A DNA stretch of 64,000 bases from Alphaproteobacteria bacterium. Its GTDB lineage: Bacteria > Pseudomonadota > Alphaproteobacteria > Caulobacterales > Aquidulcibacteraceae. The notes below the pieces were generated by a model. That model saw nothing but the letters and a program-made list of their open reading frames with translations. It was not told the DNA's origin and searched no databases. How positions within the stretch are numbered: the stretch's first letter is position 1; every line of letters starts with the position of its first letter. Both the position numbers and the translations under genes were made by a program. Location: the NCBI GenBank assembly GCA_027485915.1, contig JAIXQA010000068.1:1-64000 (forward strand). Direction: 5' to 3'. Of the stretch, positions 26,194 through 35,347 are shown piece by piece.

Positions 26194-26688
26194 TTGTCAA
26201 ATCCTTGTTTAAAATGCCCAACTGAACAGAGTTGCTGTCGCGAACTTCATGGGCTTAAGGTTAACGAAGCGGAATACACAAAGCATTTTAAAGGAAAAAG
26301 TGAACATCTATCTATTTCCCAAAAGGGCAAGCTGTACGAAATTTCCTCGCTCGGAAATGGGCCTTGCCCCAATTGGGATCAGCAATGCCAAGTCTATGGC
26401 AATCGTCCAATGGACTGTGACCTGTATCCATACACGATCGGCAATGTTTTCGCGGATAAGGGTGAAGTCTATGCAACTTTCCACAGTCGGACAGAATGCC
26501 CATTAACTGCGCAGCTTTTAGGTCCTCGCGAGAAAGCAGCGGAGCTCATTCGAAATTTCCTGGTAGAAACCTATGGCGAACAGATGAAAATTACCGTTCG
26601 ATATGACGAAGGCGCTGCACGCGTCTACCATCTTGCACGACGTGCGGCTTCAAAGGCCAAGAGACTTCTCAGTGGATCAGCGACCTAA
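26194..26688 (+). CDS. YkgJ-family cysteine-cluster protein
   Basis: Member of the YkgJ zinc/iron-chelating Cys-cluster family. Cys residues occur as CLKC and CC in the first 15 residues, then CPNWDQQC, the MDCDLYPY segment and ECP, consistent with metal binding. The function of the family is not known. The start is TTG (giving MSNPCLKCP) with GAGG 8 bases upstream. The gene is visibly more AT-rich than its neighbours, which could reflect transfer. Flanked by divergent trmB and a convergent XRE regulator. Confidence 0.82.
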   Translation: MSNPCLKCPTEQSCCRELHGLKVNEAEYTKHFKGKSEHLSISQKGKLYEISSLGNGPCPNWDQQCQVYGNRPMDCDLYPYTIGNVFADKGEVYATFHSRTECPLTAQLLGPREKAAELIRNFLVETYGEQMKITVRYDEGAARVYHLARRAASKAKRLLSGSAT

Positions 26689-26703
26689 CAGACAGATCGG
26701 GAA

Positions 26704-27111
26704 CTAATCATCGTCGGCCAGAATGCGGATCAACTCAATAACCTTCTTGCGTTGTGCGCTTGATTTTAGTCGCGCATAATCAGCCAAAAGCTCCAAAGCG
26801 CCCGGTGCCGACAACAAACTAGCAGTTGAAAGCGTTTCAGCCTCGTTTGGAAGCTCGGCAACGCCCGGGCCCAAGGCCAAAGTCAAACCATCGAAAAAGA
26901 AGGACGGCTCCACGCCCAGAAGGCCACATAATTGGAACAAGCGGCTTGCCCCAATACGGTTCATGCCGCGCTCGTATTTCTGAACCTGTTGAAACGAGAG
27001 ACCGAGAAGTTCGGCCAAACGCTCCTGACTAATGCCCAAATCTTCCCGCCGCTGTTTCAAGCGGCAGCCTACATAAGCATCAACAGATGTGGAACGACGG
27101 TGATTAGTCAT
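26704..27111 (-). CDS. XRE-family transcriptional regulator
   Basis: Residues about 14-70 form a Cro/C1-type helix-turn-helix (RREDLGISQERLAELLGLSF then QQVQKYERGMNRIGASRLFQ). A C-terminal region of 60 residues follows. This single-domain layout is abundant in alphaproteobacteria, often several per genome. The ATG at 27111 starts the conserved region. Its target is unknown. It lies 48 bases downstream of lnt on the same strand. Confidence 0.88.
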   Translation of the reverse strand: MTNHRRSTSVDAYVGCRLKQRREDLGISQERLAELLGLSFQQVQKYERGMNRIGASRLFQLCGLLGVEPSFFFDGLTLALGPGVAELPNEAETLSTASLLSAPGALELLADYARLKSSAQRKKVIELIRILADDD

Positions 27112-27159
27112 TAAACTTAGCCTTGATACGGGCATTAATTCAATGAAGAGTTGAATATG

Positions 27160-28773
27160 TCAATGCTGCTTGTGACGCCAAGCCGCTAGCAGTCCAAAGG
27201 CAAGAAGCAGACCCCCGAACGCAACCTCGCCATGGCGGGCATATAGGGTTGGGCCAAATGTTTCTGGCAAGCGCGCTGTGGCATAGCCTGCGCCAGACCG
27301 ATGTTCGGCTACTGGCCGACCTAGGCGGTCGACAATGGACGACCAACCCCCGCTGGCCGCCCGAACTAAGGGCATACCTGTCTCAATCGCACGGTAGCGA
27401 GCCTGTGCATAATGCTGGTCTGGGCCCAAAAGATCGCCGTACCAAGCGTCAATTGAGACGTTTAAGATCCAAGCGGCTTTACCGGTGGCATCTCTATTGA
27501 AGCTTGGAAAAACAATTTCATAACAGATGCGCGGATCCGCCAGCGGGGCTTTAGGCAGACTTAATGTTGTGGGCTCAGGACCGGGAGACATCTCGCCGTC
27601 GTAGGAAACCAAACTTGCAATTCCGAGCGCGTTAAATAGAGGCCGCAAGGGCAAATACTCACCAAATGGCACAAGATGAAATTTATCATATACAGCACGG
27701 GTAGTGAGCCCTCCCTGTTCGACGTCAAAGACCAAGAGGCTATTGGCGTAAAGCGCTTGACCTGCCAACAGATCACGCCGGATCGAACCAACTGCTAAGG
27801 TGCGGGAGCCAAGGCGAGCTTGAATTTGATCCAAAACAAACGGCTCTTCCAAAAGAATGAAGGGAAAAGCGCCTTCTGGCCAAACAACGATGTCAGCCTT
27901 TTCTGCGTCAGGCGTTTCAAGAAGGCCAAGATAGGTTTCCACGATCCGAACTGTATTGGCAGGGTCCCACACTTCCTTTTGGCTAAATCCAGCCTGCCCC
28001 GCCGCGATGATAGGGCCTTTGCCGGCCATGGGGTCAATTGGTCCGGCAGCGCGTAAGTGCAAAAGACCGTAAGTAAGGCTTGCGAGCGCAACCATCCCCG
28101 CTGCGATTAGGGCAAAGCGATGCTTGTATCTGTTGCCCTTTGCCAGCAACAGCACGGGTGTCGCCAAAACCCAAAGCGTAACAAGCGACAGTCCATAAGG
28201 CCCAATCAATGCCGCCGTCTGGCTGATTGCCTCGCCTGGCCGCCAAATATAGGCGGGCAGGTTCCAAGGCAGGCCTGTGAACAAATGGCTTCGCAAAAAC
28301 TCACTCAGCCCGAAGCAAGCGGCAAAAGCCAACAAACGACGAGCCCCCGTCCCCCACCCAAACAGGGCGAGTGAACCGGCAAGCCCCCAATAGACGCCCA
28401 TGGCCGCGGGTAATGCCGTTACTGCAAATGGCATGAGAGCAGCAAATTTTTCGGCATCAACCAAAAAAGCATTGCCGACCCAGAACATGCCAGCCAAAAA
28501 ATAGCCAAAACCCCAGGCCCACCCACGCCAAAATGCAGAACGAAAGCGCTTTTTACTTTGATTTGCGCCATCAAGCAGAAGCACCAGACCGCAGATTGAG
28601 ACAGCAAAGGCCGGCCAAAGATGAAAAGGCGCATGGCCAAGAACAGCAACAGGCCCCAGCAACATTGCACATAGGCCCGACAGCCAAGCAGGCTTATTTG
28701 GCCCTAGAATGGGCATGGGATGGCCGATTGCGGGTTCAACCGCGGCTGATGGAGGCGTTACGGTCTCAGTCAC
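27160..28773 (-). CDS. lnt: Apolipoprotein N-acyltransferase Lnt
   Basis: Inner-membrane enzyme that adds the third acyl chain to lipoproteins. The N-terminal half holds about six to seven hydrophobic helices. The nitrilase-like catalytic domain carries Glu300 (VVWPEG), Lys364 (VYDKFHLVPFGEYLP) and Cys417 (PRICYEIVFP), the expected triad. The start is GTG and overlaps the corC stop by 4 bases. The corC-lnt pair is conserved across Proteobacteria. The window encodes several lipoprotein substrates, including CpaD, MltA, FKBP and the peptide-binding protein. Confidence 0.95.
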   Translation of the reverse strand: MTETVTPPSAAVEPAIGHPMPILGPNKPAWLSGLCAMLLGPVAVLGHAPFHLWPAFAVSICGLVLLLDGANQSKKRFRSAFWRGWAWGFGYFLAGMFWVGNAFLVDAEKFAALMPFAVTALPAAMGVYWGLAGSLALFGWGTGARRLLAFAACFGLSEFLRSHLFTGLPWNLPAYIWRPGEAISQTAALIGPYGLSLVTLWVLATPVLLLAKGNRYKHRFALIAAGMVALASLTYGLLHLRAAGPIDPMAGKGPIIAAGQAGFSQKEVWDPANTVRIVETYLGLLETPDAEKADIVVWPEGAFPFILLEEPFVLDQIQARLGSRTLAVGSIRRDLLAGQALYANSLLVFDVEQGGLTTRAVYDKFHLVPFGEYLPLRPLFNALGIASLVSYDGEMSPGPEPTTLSLPKAPLADPRICYEIVFPSFNRDATGKAAWILNVSIDAWYGDLLGPDQHYAQARYRAIETGMPLVRAASGGWSSIVDRLGRPVAEHRSGAGYATARLPETFGPTLYARHGEVAFGGLLLAFGLLAAWRHKQH

Positions 28774-29702
28774 GCAGACGGTGCCTGAGAACTATCAATA
28801 TTGGCTTTTTCAACGGCTTTGGCCGAGCGGATACGGACGCGCTTAATCCGACGAGGATCGGCATCAATGACTTCAAAGTCATAGCCTGTAGGATGATGAA
28901 GGATTTCACCGCGTGGCGGCACACGTCCGGCAAGCGCAAAGACCAATCCACCCAATGTATCAATATCGTCTTCCATATCTTCCAGCGTCAGATCAACGCC
29001 AGCGCGCTCAGAGAAGTCATCCAACTCTACCCGTGCATCGGCTTCCCAGACGCCATTTCCGGTATCAACGATGAGATCCTGATCGAGATCATCGTGCTCG
29101 TCATCAATATCGCCAATGATTTCTTCCACGAGGTCTTCAATGGTGACGAGGCCGTCGGTACCACCATATTCATCGATCACCAGCGCCATATGACACCGCT
29201 TCGCACGCATTTGCAGCAAGAGATTCGGCAATTTCATCGAGATGGGGACATAGAGCAGATCGCGCTTAAGGCGCCCCAAGACAAGGTCATCCAGCTTGGC
29301 CTTTGTCTCGCCTGCTTCATCCGGAATTAAGAGCGACAAAATGTCCTTCACATGGACGAAGCCCAAAGGCGTATCGAGATTTTCGGCATAAACTGGCATT
29401 CGGGAATGCTGATGTTCTTCAAACATGCGGGCGACTTCGCCAAGCGGCATTTCGATCTCGACCGCTGTTATGTCCGCACGGGGCACCATCACGTCGCGAA
29501 CAGACAAACGATCAAAACTCGCAGCTTTGACGATCATGTCCTTTTGATTGCGCTCGATGGTCTCGCCAGACTGCTCGCGCTCACGCAGCAGCTCTGCGGG
29601 GTCTAAGCCCGCATAATCATTCTGGCGACGCAATTTCTGCGTCCACCGCTTCCAAAAGCTTGTTTTCTTGGCTGAGTTACTACTGGATGGGTCGTCAGTC
29701 AT
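28770..29702 (-). CDS. corC: Hemolysin/CorC-family CBS-domain protein (YbeX)
   Basis: Cytoplasmic protein with two CBS domains (VRDVMVPRADITAVEI onward and the segment with MALVIDEYGGTDGLVT), followed by a CorC_HlyC C-terminal domain. E. coli YbeX/CorC is linked to magnesium or cobalt homeostasis and ribosome metabolism. The ATG at 29702 overlaps the end of the phoH-ybeY frame by 8 bases and is preferred to an upstream start at 29723. Part of the ybeZ-ybeY-ybeX-lnt order known from E. coli. Confidence 0.92.
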   Translation of the reverse strand: MTDDPSSSNSAKKTSFWKRWTQKLRRQNDYAGLDPAELLREREQSGETIERNQKDMIVKAASFDRLSVRDVMVPRADITAVEIEMPLGEVARMFEEHQHSRMPVYAENLDTPLGFVHVKDILSLLIPDEAGETKAKLDDLVLGRLKRDLLYVPISMKLPNLLLQMRAKRCHMALVIDEYGGTDGLVTIEDLVEEIIGDIDDEHDDLDQDLIVDTGNGVWEADARVELDDFSERAGVDLTLEDMEDDIDTLGGLVFALAGRVPPRGEILHHPTGYDFEVIDADPRRIKRVRIRSAKAVEKANIDSSQAPSA

Positions 29703-31191
29703 GGGTGTGATAAGGATCAGCAATGCCTAGGCTTGCCAATATCTCTCTCTCTAAGCCTTCCATCTCCGCCGCATCATCATCGGCTTCATGATCATATCCT
29801 AAAAGATGTAATAGCCCATGCACAAGTAAATGGGTAGCATGATCTTTAAAGTTTTTGCCCTGTTCTTGTGCCTCGCGTGCGCAGGTTTCGTAAGCAAGCG
29901 CAACATCCCCCAAGGTTTTCTCAAGTACGTGCACTGTCTCAGGTGCCGGAAAAGACAGCACATTTGTCGGCTGATCCTTCTGCCGCCACTGCGCATTCAG
30001 GGCTTGAACAACCGGATCGCTCGTTAGCAGGAGTGCAAAGCTCTCCCCCGCAGGTTCAAAATATCGTGAGACCGTTTGTACGATCCGCCCGATTTCAGCA
30101 TCTGAATCAGGGCCAAACACTTGATGCCAGCCTTCAACCTCGATTTGAACATCTACGCTAAAGGAAGCAGACGTCGCCGTCATTCTTGGCTCTGGTGTGG
30201 TAAAAGGCGGCGCAGACGCGGCTGACGGCTCTTCCGCTTCCCGCTCATAGGCCGACACAATCCGCCCGACGAGAGGGTGGCGGACGACATCTTCGGCGGT
30301 GAAATGCACGATCTTCATGCCCTCGACCCGCCGCAAGATCCGCAAAGCATGAGGCAACCCAGAATCACTCGCACGCGGTAAATCGATTTGGCTCGGATCA
30401 CCATTCACCGCCATACGCGAACCTTCACCCAAGCGGGTCAGCAGCATTTTCATCTGCATGCGTGTGGTGTTCTGCGCTTCATCGACGATCACGAATGCAT
30501 CAGACAAGGTACGCCCGCGCATAAAGGCCAAAGGCGCGACCTCAATTTCGCCCGCCGCCTTTCGGCGCTCCAATTGTGCGGCGCCGAGCAGCGTCTTGAA
30601 AGCATCCCAGATGGGCTGCAGATAAGGATCGACCTTTTCCTCCAAATCGCCAGGCAAAAAGCCAAGCCGCTCACCTGCTTCCACCGCAGGTCGGGTAACG
30701 ACGACGCGTGAGACCCGCCCTTCAAGCAAAAGCGATACGCCTACTGCAACAGCCAGAAAAGTCTTACCGGTCCCCGCTGGTCCAACTCCGAATACCAGGT
30801 CAAACTCTCCGCCCGTGAGTGCATCGAGATAGATGGCTTGTGTCGGGGTTCGGGGCTTAATATCAGCCCGGCGACCGGGCAAAGACAAAGCCCCACTGCG
30901 CGCACGCGATCCAGCGCGAACGAAGGTTATCGCAGAGCGGACTTCCGCTAAGCCCAAAGCCATGCCGGCTTCGGCTTTCTCAATCAACGCCTGCAACGCC
31001 TCACGCGCTTGATTGACGGAAATCGGATCATCGCCATAGACAAGGATGTCGCCACCCTGTGCGGTAACGTCCACGCCGAAGGCATCTTCGACCAAGGTCA
31101 AATTGCGATGGGCTGGGCCTGCCACCAACGGCACCAAATTTGGATTGGTTAGGACTACGCGACCCTCTTCAGATTTCCGTCGACGCGTCAC
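29695..31191 (-). CDS. phoH-ybeY: PhoH-family ATPase fused to endoribonuclease YbeY
   Basis: One uninterrupted 498-codon frame. Residues 1-315 are a PhoH/YbeZ protein, with a KH-like N-terminus, Walker A GPAGTGKT at 137-144 and Walker B VIVDEAQN at 234-241. After a Pro/Ala/Thr-rich linker (about 318-336), Met337 begins a full YbeY domain with the zinc motif His458-x3-His462-x5-His468 ([12 protein letters not shown]). YbeY matures 16S rRNA and does ribosome quality control; YbeZ is its usual separate partner. An out-of-frame TGA overlaps Met337 as ATGA, the arrangement expected of two separate genes, so a one-base sequence error in the linker must be excluded. The start overlaps the miaB stop by 4 bases. 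Confidence 0.88.
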   Translation of the reverse strand: MTRRRKSEEGRVVLTNPNLVPLVAGPAHRNLTLVEDAFGVDVTAQGGDILVYGDDPISVNQAREALQALIEKAEAGMALGLAEVRSAITFVRAGSRARSGALSLPGRRADIKPRTPTQAIYLDALTGGEFDLVFGVGPAGTGKTFLAVAVGVSLLLEGRVSRVVVTRPAVEAGERLGFLPGDLEEKVDPYLQPIWDAFKTLLGAAQLERRKAAGEIEVAPLAFMRGRTLSDAFVIVDEAQNTTRMQMKMLLTRLGEGSRMAVNGDPSQIDLPRASDSGLPHALRILRRVEGMKIVHFTAEDVVRHPLVGRIVSAYEREAEEPSAASAPPFTTPEPRMTATSASFSVDVQIEVEGWHQVFGPDSDAEIGRIVQTVSRYFEPAGESFALLLTSDPVVQALNAQWRQKDQPTNVLSFPAPETVHVLEKTLGDVALAYETCAREAQEQGKNFKDHATHLLVHGLLHLLGYDHEADDDAAEMEGLEREILASLGIADPYHTHD

Positions 31192-32615
31192 GAGGAAGTC
31201 ACCAATTCCCCGGTCAGGGAATTTGGCATCGTGCCGATAATGCGGACACGATGAAGTTGACCGATTAGCTGCTCAGGCCCCGCAACATGTACAGATTGCA
31301 ACCAGGGACTGCGACCCAAAATCTGCCCAGAGTTACGGCCTTTGCCGGTAAAGAGCACCTCGAACGTTTCGCCGACCTTTGTCGCATTGAAGGCGCGCTG
31401 TTGCTCTAAGATCAAGGCTTGTAAACGCTGCAAACGGTCGTCGGCAACGTCTGAAGCGACTTGGCCAAACATTTCAGAGGCCGGCGTGCCGGGGCGCTTG
31501 GAATATTTAAAGCTATAAGCACCAGCATAACCCACGGCTCGGACCAGCTCCATCGTATCTTCAAAGTCTTGCTCGGTCTCACCAGGGAAACCTACAATAA
31601 AATCAGAAGCCAAGGCTATATCCGGGCGCGCCTGTCGCACTTTTGCGATCGTGTCCAAATAGCTCTCGACACTATGTTTACGGTTCATGGCTTTGAGGAT
31701 TTTGTTAGATCCAGACTGCACGGGCAGGTGCAGATAGGGCATCAATTCCTTCACCTCGCCATGGGCCTCGATCAGATCGTCGCTCATGTCGCATGGGTGT
31801 GAGGTTGTGTAGCGGATGCGCTCAATGCCGCCGATTTTAGCCAAATGGCGAACCAATTGTGCCAAAGACCATGTCTTGGATCCGTCCAGTGACGGGCCCT
31901 GACCATGATAGGCGTTGACGTTTTGACCCAGAAGCGTGATTTCGCGTACACCTTGCTGCGCAAGCCCGCGAGCCTCAAGAATGATGGGATCGACGGGACG
32001 TGAGTATTCGGCGCCGCGCGTATAGGGGACGACGCAGAAAGTACAAAATTTGTCGCACCCTTCTTGCACCGACAAAAAGGCCGATGGCCCATCTGGCGCA
32101 CGCAAAGTTGGCAAGGCGTCAAACTTCTCGTCCGCCTCAAAGCTTGTTTCGAGGCGTTCACCGCTGGCCCGCGCCGCGCGAGCAATCAGCTCGGGCAGCT
32201 TGTGATAGGCTTGCGGGCCCACGACCAAGTCCACAGCTGGCGCGCGACGCATGATTTCTTCGCCCTCGGCTTGAGCGACACAGCCTGCGATCGCAATGGT
32301 CATTTTAGCACCATTCTGCGCCATCAAATCCTTATATGCTTTCAGGCGACCAATTTCGGAATAAACTTTCTCCGTGGCCTTCTCGCGAATATGGCATGTA
32401 TTCAGCACAACAAGGTTCGCATTGTCTGGCTTGTCGACCGGGCTATAGCCTAATGGTCGCAAGACATCGGCCATACGTTCGCTATCATAGACATTCATCT
32501 GACAGCCATACGTCTGGATAAACAGGGTTTTCCCTGTCTTTCCATCTGCTGACTTTACAGACCCGGGCCGGTCTACAATTTGATCGTTTTGAGAGGTTGC
32601 GGCGTCTTCATGCAT
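31188..32615 (-). CDS. miaB: tRNA-2-methylthio-N6-dimethylallyladenosine synthase MiaB
   Basis: Radical-SAM methylthiotransferase acting on i6A37 of tRNAs. The N-terminal cluster ligands are Cys38 (TYGCQMN), Cys74 (NTCHIREKA) and Cys112 (AGCVAQ). The radical-SAM cluster is Cys187, Cys191 and Cys194 ([15 protein letters not shown]). A TRAM domain forms the C-terminus. The first 25 residues are a non-conserved polar extension. It is promoter-proximal in the miaB-(phoH-ybeY)-corC-lnt operon. Confidence 0.96.
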   Translation of the reverse strand: MHEDAATSQNDQIVDRPGSVKSADGKTGKTLFIQTYGCQMNVYDSERMADVLRPLGYSPVDKPDNANLVVLNTCHIREKATEKVYSEIGRLKAYKDLMAQNGAKMTIAIAGCVAQAEGEEIMRRAPAVDLVVGPQAYHKLPELIARAARASGERLETSFEADEKFDALPTLRAPDGPSAFLSVQEGCDKFCTFCVVPYTRGAEYSRPVDPIILEARGLAQQGVREITLLGQNVNAYHGQGPSLDGSKTWSLAQLVRHLAKIGGIERIRYTTSHPCDMSDDLIEAHGEVKELMPYLHLPVQSGSNKILKAMNRKHSVESYLDTIAKVRQARPDIALASDFIVGFPGETEQDFEDTMELVRAVGYAGAYSFKYSKRPGTPASEMFGQVASDVADDRLQRLQALILEQQRAFNATKVGETFEVLFTGKGRNSGQILGRSPWLQSVHVAGPEQLIGQLHRVRIIGTMPNSLTGELVTSS

Positions 32616-32693
32616 AACGCCAGCCTAAAACGCCAAACGCGGCAAATACGCAAGAGCAATCAAGCAACACTTTGCCCAACAATCCAGAAGAAA

Positions 32694-33200
32694 TCAGGTC
32701 ACAAAGGCAACAGCGTCGCCGGGCTTGGCTTGTTTTAAAAGGTCGCGGAGGTCGGCTTCGGCCAAGGCGACACACCCCTCTGTGGACCGATAGTCATCTG
32801 ATGCGCAATGCATAAAGATAGCTGACCCCATTGCCGGTACAACGGGGTCATCATTATGCCCAAGAACGACAATGATGTTATACAGCCCATCTTCACGCCA
32901 CAAATGTTCGGCACTGGCCGGATAAGGATGGGTCACAAATTGATTATATTTTGGGTCATCTGCAGCATCGCACCACCCATCTTGCGGCTGAATCGGCATC
33001 ACGTCAAACCCAGACTCCGGCCTTGGTCCGCGGTCCTCACGCCATAGGATTGAGCGGATTGGCCAAACGCCAAGTGGGCTTGCACCATCGCCTTCGCGCT
33101 TTTCTGCCGCTGGCTTCGCACCAGCCTTGCCAATCGAACAACGGACTCTCGTTTGTCCGTAGGTTAGCCAACCCGATGTTGATGCTGCAAAAACCTGCAT
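32694..33200 (-). CDS. L,D-transpeptidase-like (YkuD) protein
   Basis: YkuD-fold protein of the group whose motif is STEGCVAL. The active-site Cys lies in STEGCVALAEADL, and the conserved His in GSAIFMHCAS. The Arg that usually follows the Cys motif (GCxR) is Ala here, as in related proteins of that subgroup. No signal peptide is visible, so export and a peptidoglycan-crosslinking role are uncertain. The ATG at 33200 has GGGGGAA upstream; the frame is open to 33266, which would overlap the leader of the divergent regulator. Confidence 0.82.
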   Translation of the reverse strand: MQVFAASTSGWLTYGQTRVRCSIGKAGAKPAAEKREGDGASPLGVWPIRSILWREDRGPRPESGFDVMPIQPQDGWCDAADDPKYNQFVTHPYPASAEHLWREDGLYNIIVVLGHNDDPVVPAMGSAIFMHCASDDYRSTEGCVALAEADLRDLLKQAKPGDAVAFVT

Positions 33201-33275
33201 AAATTCCCCCAGATCAAGACTCTGTGATGCCGCACCCTCTTGTATCACGCAATAGGGTGCAACCATGTAGTGGCC

Positions 33276-33962
33276 ATGTCACGCAAGCGCACCCTCCTTC
33301 TGGTCGATGACGACCATGATCTCCGCACCACCTTGGCCGAGCAATTCGAGCTGACGGGGGAATTTGACACAATCATGGCGCAAGATGCGGCCAGCGGCGT
33401 CGCCGCAGCTCGCACCAAGGGTCCTGATCTGATCCTGTTGGACATCGATCTACCGGATCTCGATGGTCGGGAAGCCTGTAAGGCGATCCGCACGGGTGGA
33501 TTTGCAGGCCCCATCATTATGCTGACAGGTCAGTCCACGGATTCTGATACTGTTTTGGGCCTTGATGCGGGTGCCAACGACTATGTCACCAAGCCATTCC
33601 GCTTCGCGGTGCTCTTGGCCCGTGTACGTGCCCATTTGCGCAGCCATGACCAGACCGATGTCGCAACCTTGAAGATTGGTCCTTACGACTTCAAACCCGC
33701 AAATCGCACCTTGACCGACGCCACAGGCAAGCGCATCCGTTTGACCGACAAAGAAGCTGCAATCCTCCGCTATCTCTATCGTTCCGGCGCAAAGGCGGTG
33801 CCTCGCGATGAATTGCTGCGCGAAGTCTGGGGTTATAATGCTGCGGTCACCACGCACACGTTGGAAACCCACATCTATCGTCTGCGCCAAAAGATTGAGC
33901 CAGTTTCGAGTCGTAATGGTCTTTTGATCACGGAAGGTGGCGGCTATCGTCTTGAGCCATAA
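33276..33962 (+). CDS. OmpR-family response regulator (orphan)
   Basis: Receiver domain (1-120) with acidic residues Asp11/Asp12, phosphoacceptor Asp56 (LILLDIDLPD), Thr in MLTGQ and Lys in TKPF. A winged-helix OmpR/PhoB DNA-binding domain covers about 135-225 (LTDKEAAILRYLYRSG ... THTLETHIYRLRQKIE). No sensor kinase is adjacent. The ATG at 33276 fits the family start (MSRKRTLLLVDDD); an upstream ATG at 33240 gives an unconserved leader. Convergent with the GntR gene 10 bases away. Confidence 0.92.
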   Translation: MSRKRTLLLVDDDHDLRTTLAEQFELTGEFDTIMAQDAASGVAAARTKGPDLILLDIDLPDLDGREACKAIRTGGFAGPIIMLTGQSTDSDTVLGLDAGANDYVTKPFRFAVLLARVRAHLRSHDQTDVATLKIGPYDFKPANRTLTDATGKRIRLTDKEAAILRYLYRSGAKAVPRDELLREVWGYNAAVTTHTLETHIYRLRQKIEPVSSRNGLLITEGGGYRLEP

Positions 33963-33971
33963 GTCTTGAGG

Positions 33972-34781
33972 CTAGCGCCATTCGTCACGGCCACCTTTGC
34001 GCTGCCGCGTGAGATTCATATGATATTGGAAGCGTTCAGGGCGATAAAAGCCTTGAACAACTTCGATCGGTGCCGACTGGGAATCCTTCATCACTCGTAC
34101 AATTTTGAGAAGCGGTGACCCCGTTGCAATCTTTAGCGCCTGCGCTGTGGCGGGCTCTGCGCTGCAAGCGGTGATCCATTGCTCAGCAGACACCGCAACA
34201 AAGCCCGATCGTTCTAACAGGTCAAGCATGGGTGTATGGGCCAGTGCTTCTGGGTCAAAAGTTGCCGCGACATCGATTGGCAAATGGGTGACGATGTAGG
34301 AGAAGGGCTCACCTTCTAATTTTCGAATTCGCTCTGCGCGCTGGACTGGAACGCCGCTGGGCAGGCCTAAGAGTTCTGCAATCTCTGCAGTTGCTGCGAT
34401 TTGAGTGACATTGATCAACTCAACTTCCGTAGAAAGGCCCATCACTTTTAGGGCTTCCATCAAATTATCAAAGCTGCCCTTCACGACAGGCACCGTTGCA
34501 TTATAAGTGACCACCGTCCCACGGCCTCGATGGCGAGATACCATGCCCGCAGAGGCCAATTCATTCAGCGCGCGTTTGACGGTGATACGCGAAACATTGA
34601 AGACATGCGTTAGGTCTTGCTCACCGGGCAAGACAGCGCCGAGCGGAAAAGCGCCGGAACGAATACGCTCCCTCAAAACCAAGAATAATTGATGATACAA
34701 GGGCGTTGGCAGCCTTGCATCTACCATAGTGGCCTTAAGCTCAGAACTAGGTTCGTGCGATGTGGGCAAGGTCGTGTCCAT
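33972..34781 (-). CDS. GntR-family regulator, HutC/UTRA subfamily
   Basis: Residues about 27-92 form the GntR winged helix (LRERIRSGAFPLGAVLPGEQ, then VSRITVKRALNELASAGMV). Residues from about 105 are a UTRA ligand-binding domain (GEPFSYIVTHLPIDVA). Such repressors usually sense a substrate of the catabolic genes beside them. Located 72 bases after the YciI-like gene on the same strand and opposite to the hydratase-lyase operon, which is its most likely target. The start may be 34781 or Met19. Confidence 0.9.
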   Translation of the reverse strand: MDTTLPTSHEPSSELKATMVDARLPTPLYHQLFLVLRERIRSGAFPLGAVLPGEQDLTHVFNVSRITVKRALNELASAGMVSRHRGRGTVVTYNATVPVVKGSFDNLMEALKVMGLSTEVELINVTQIAATAEIAELLGLPSGVPVQRAERIRKLEGEPFSYIVTHLPIDVAATFDPEALAHTPMLDLLERSGFVAVSAEQWITACSAEPATAQALKIATGSPLLKIVRVMKDSQSAPIEVVQGFYRPERFQYHMNLTRQRKGGRDEWR

Positions 34782-34853
34782 AAAGAGAAATTAATCTGCC
34801 TCTAGGAAATGAAAAGCCCTAGATCCGGCAGCCTACTGAAGTAAAGTTTGATC

Positions 34854-35231
34854 TCATCCACCGTTGGCACGCTCTCGAACAGAGTCAAGGCTCTCCCAGA
34901 TCTTACCGCCGGGATAAATTCCGATGGACATGGTCATATCATGCACCTCCACTGTTTCGAACATGTCGCAGGTAAAATAGGGGTCCCCGCGCATAATCGC
35001 CCAAGCGGCCTCTAGGTCTGCCGCATAGACGATCAAACAAGATCCATGAATCTTAGGGCTACCTGGTGCTTTCAACGGGCCGGCCGTCACGTAAGACTGC
35101 CAATGCGCCTCTACATGTGCAAGATGACCCGCCAAGTGCTCGAGTCGCTTTTCAGGTGCGGTCGGCCCATCTTTGCACACAAACAAAAACGTAGGCTGGG
35201 TTTGTCGGGGCACTGTGGGTGGGTTGGACAT
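34854..35231 (-). CDS. YciI-like protein
   Basis: A 125-residue dimeric alpha-beta barrel protein. TFLFVCKDGPTAPEKRLEHL, the segment LAGHLAHVEAHWQSYVTAGPL and later SCLIVYAADLEAAWAIMRGDPY match the YCII family. Some members are lyases or dehydrochlorinases, but most are uncharacterised. The start has AGGAAG 5 bases upstream. Probably the first gene of a transcript with the GntR regulator, divergent from the hydratase operon, so an accessory role in the same pathway is inferred. Confidence 0.8.
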   Translation of the reverse strand: MSNPPTVPRQTQPTFLFVCKDGPTAPEKRLEHLAGHLAHVEAHWQSYVTAGPLKAPGSPKIHGSCLIVYAADLEAAWAIMRGDPYFTCDMFETVEVHDMTMSIGIYPGGKIWESLDSVRERANGG

Positions 35232-35302
35232 GGCGACTTCCTGATCATAGGTAGGGTCACTCTAAGGATGAGTCATTGCCTTGCCAATGTCGAAACGCTA
35301 TT

Positions 35303-35320
35303 TGATATAAACATAGATCA
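35303..35320. promoter_or_regulatory. Imperfect dyad, candidate GntR operator
   Basis: TGATATAAACATAGATCA reads as TGATnTA-N4-TAnATCA, with 6 of 7 positions per arm matching. It lies 28 bases before the hydratase large-subunit ATG. A TATAAA at 35306-35311, a possible -10 box with TTGCCA 19 bases upstream, falls inside it, so a bound repressor would block transcription. It does not match the classic HutC core. Confidence 0.4.
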
Positions 35321-35347
35321 TTTCTAAACTAGGGTGCATCCGCGCGC

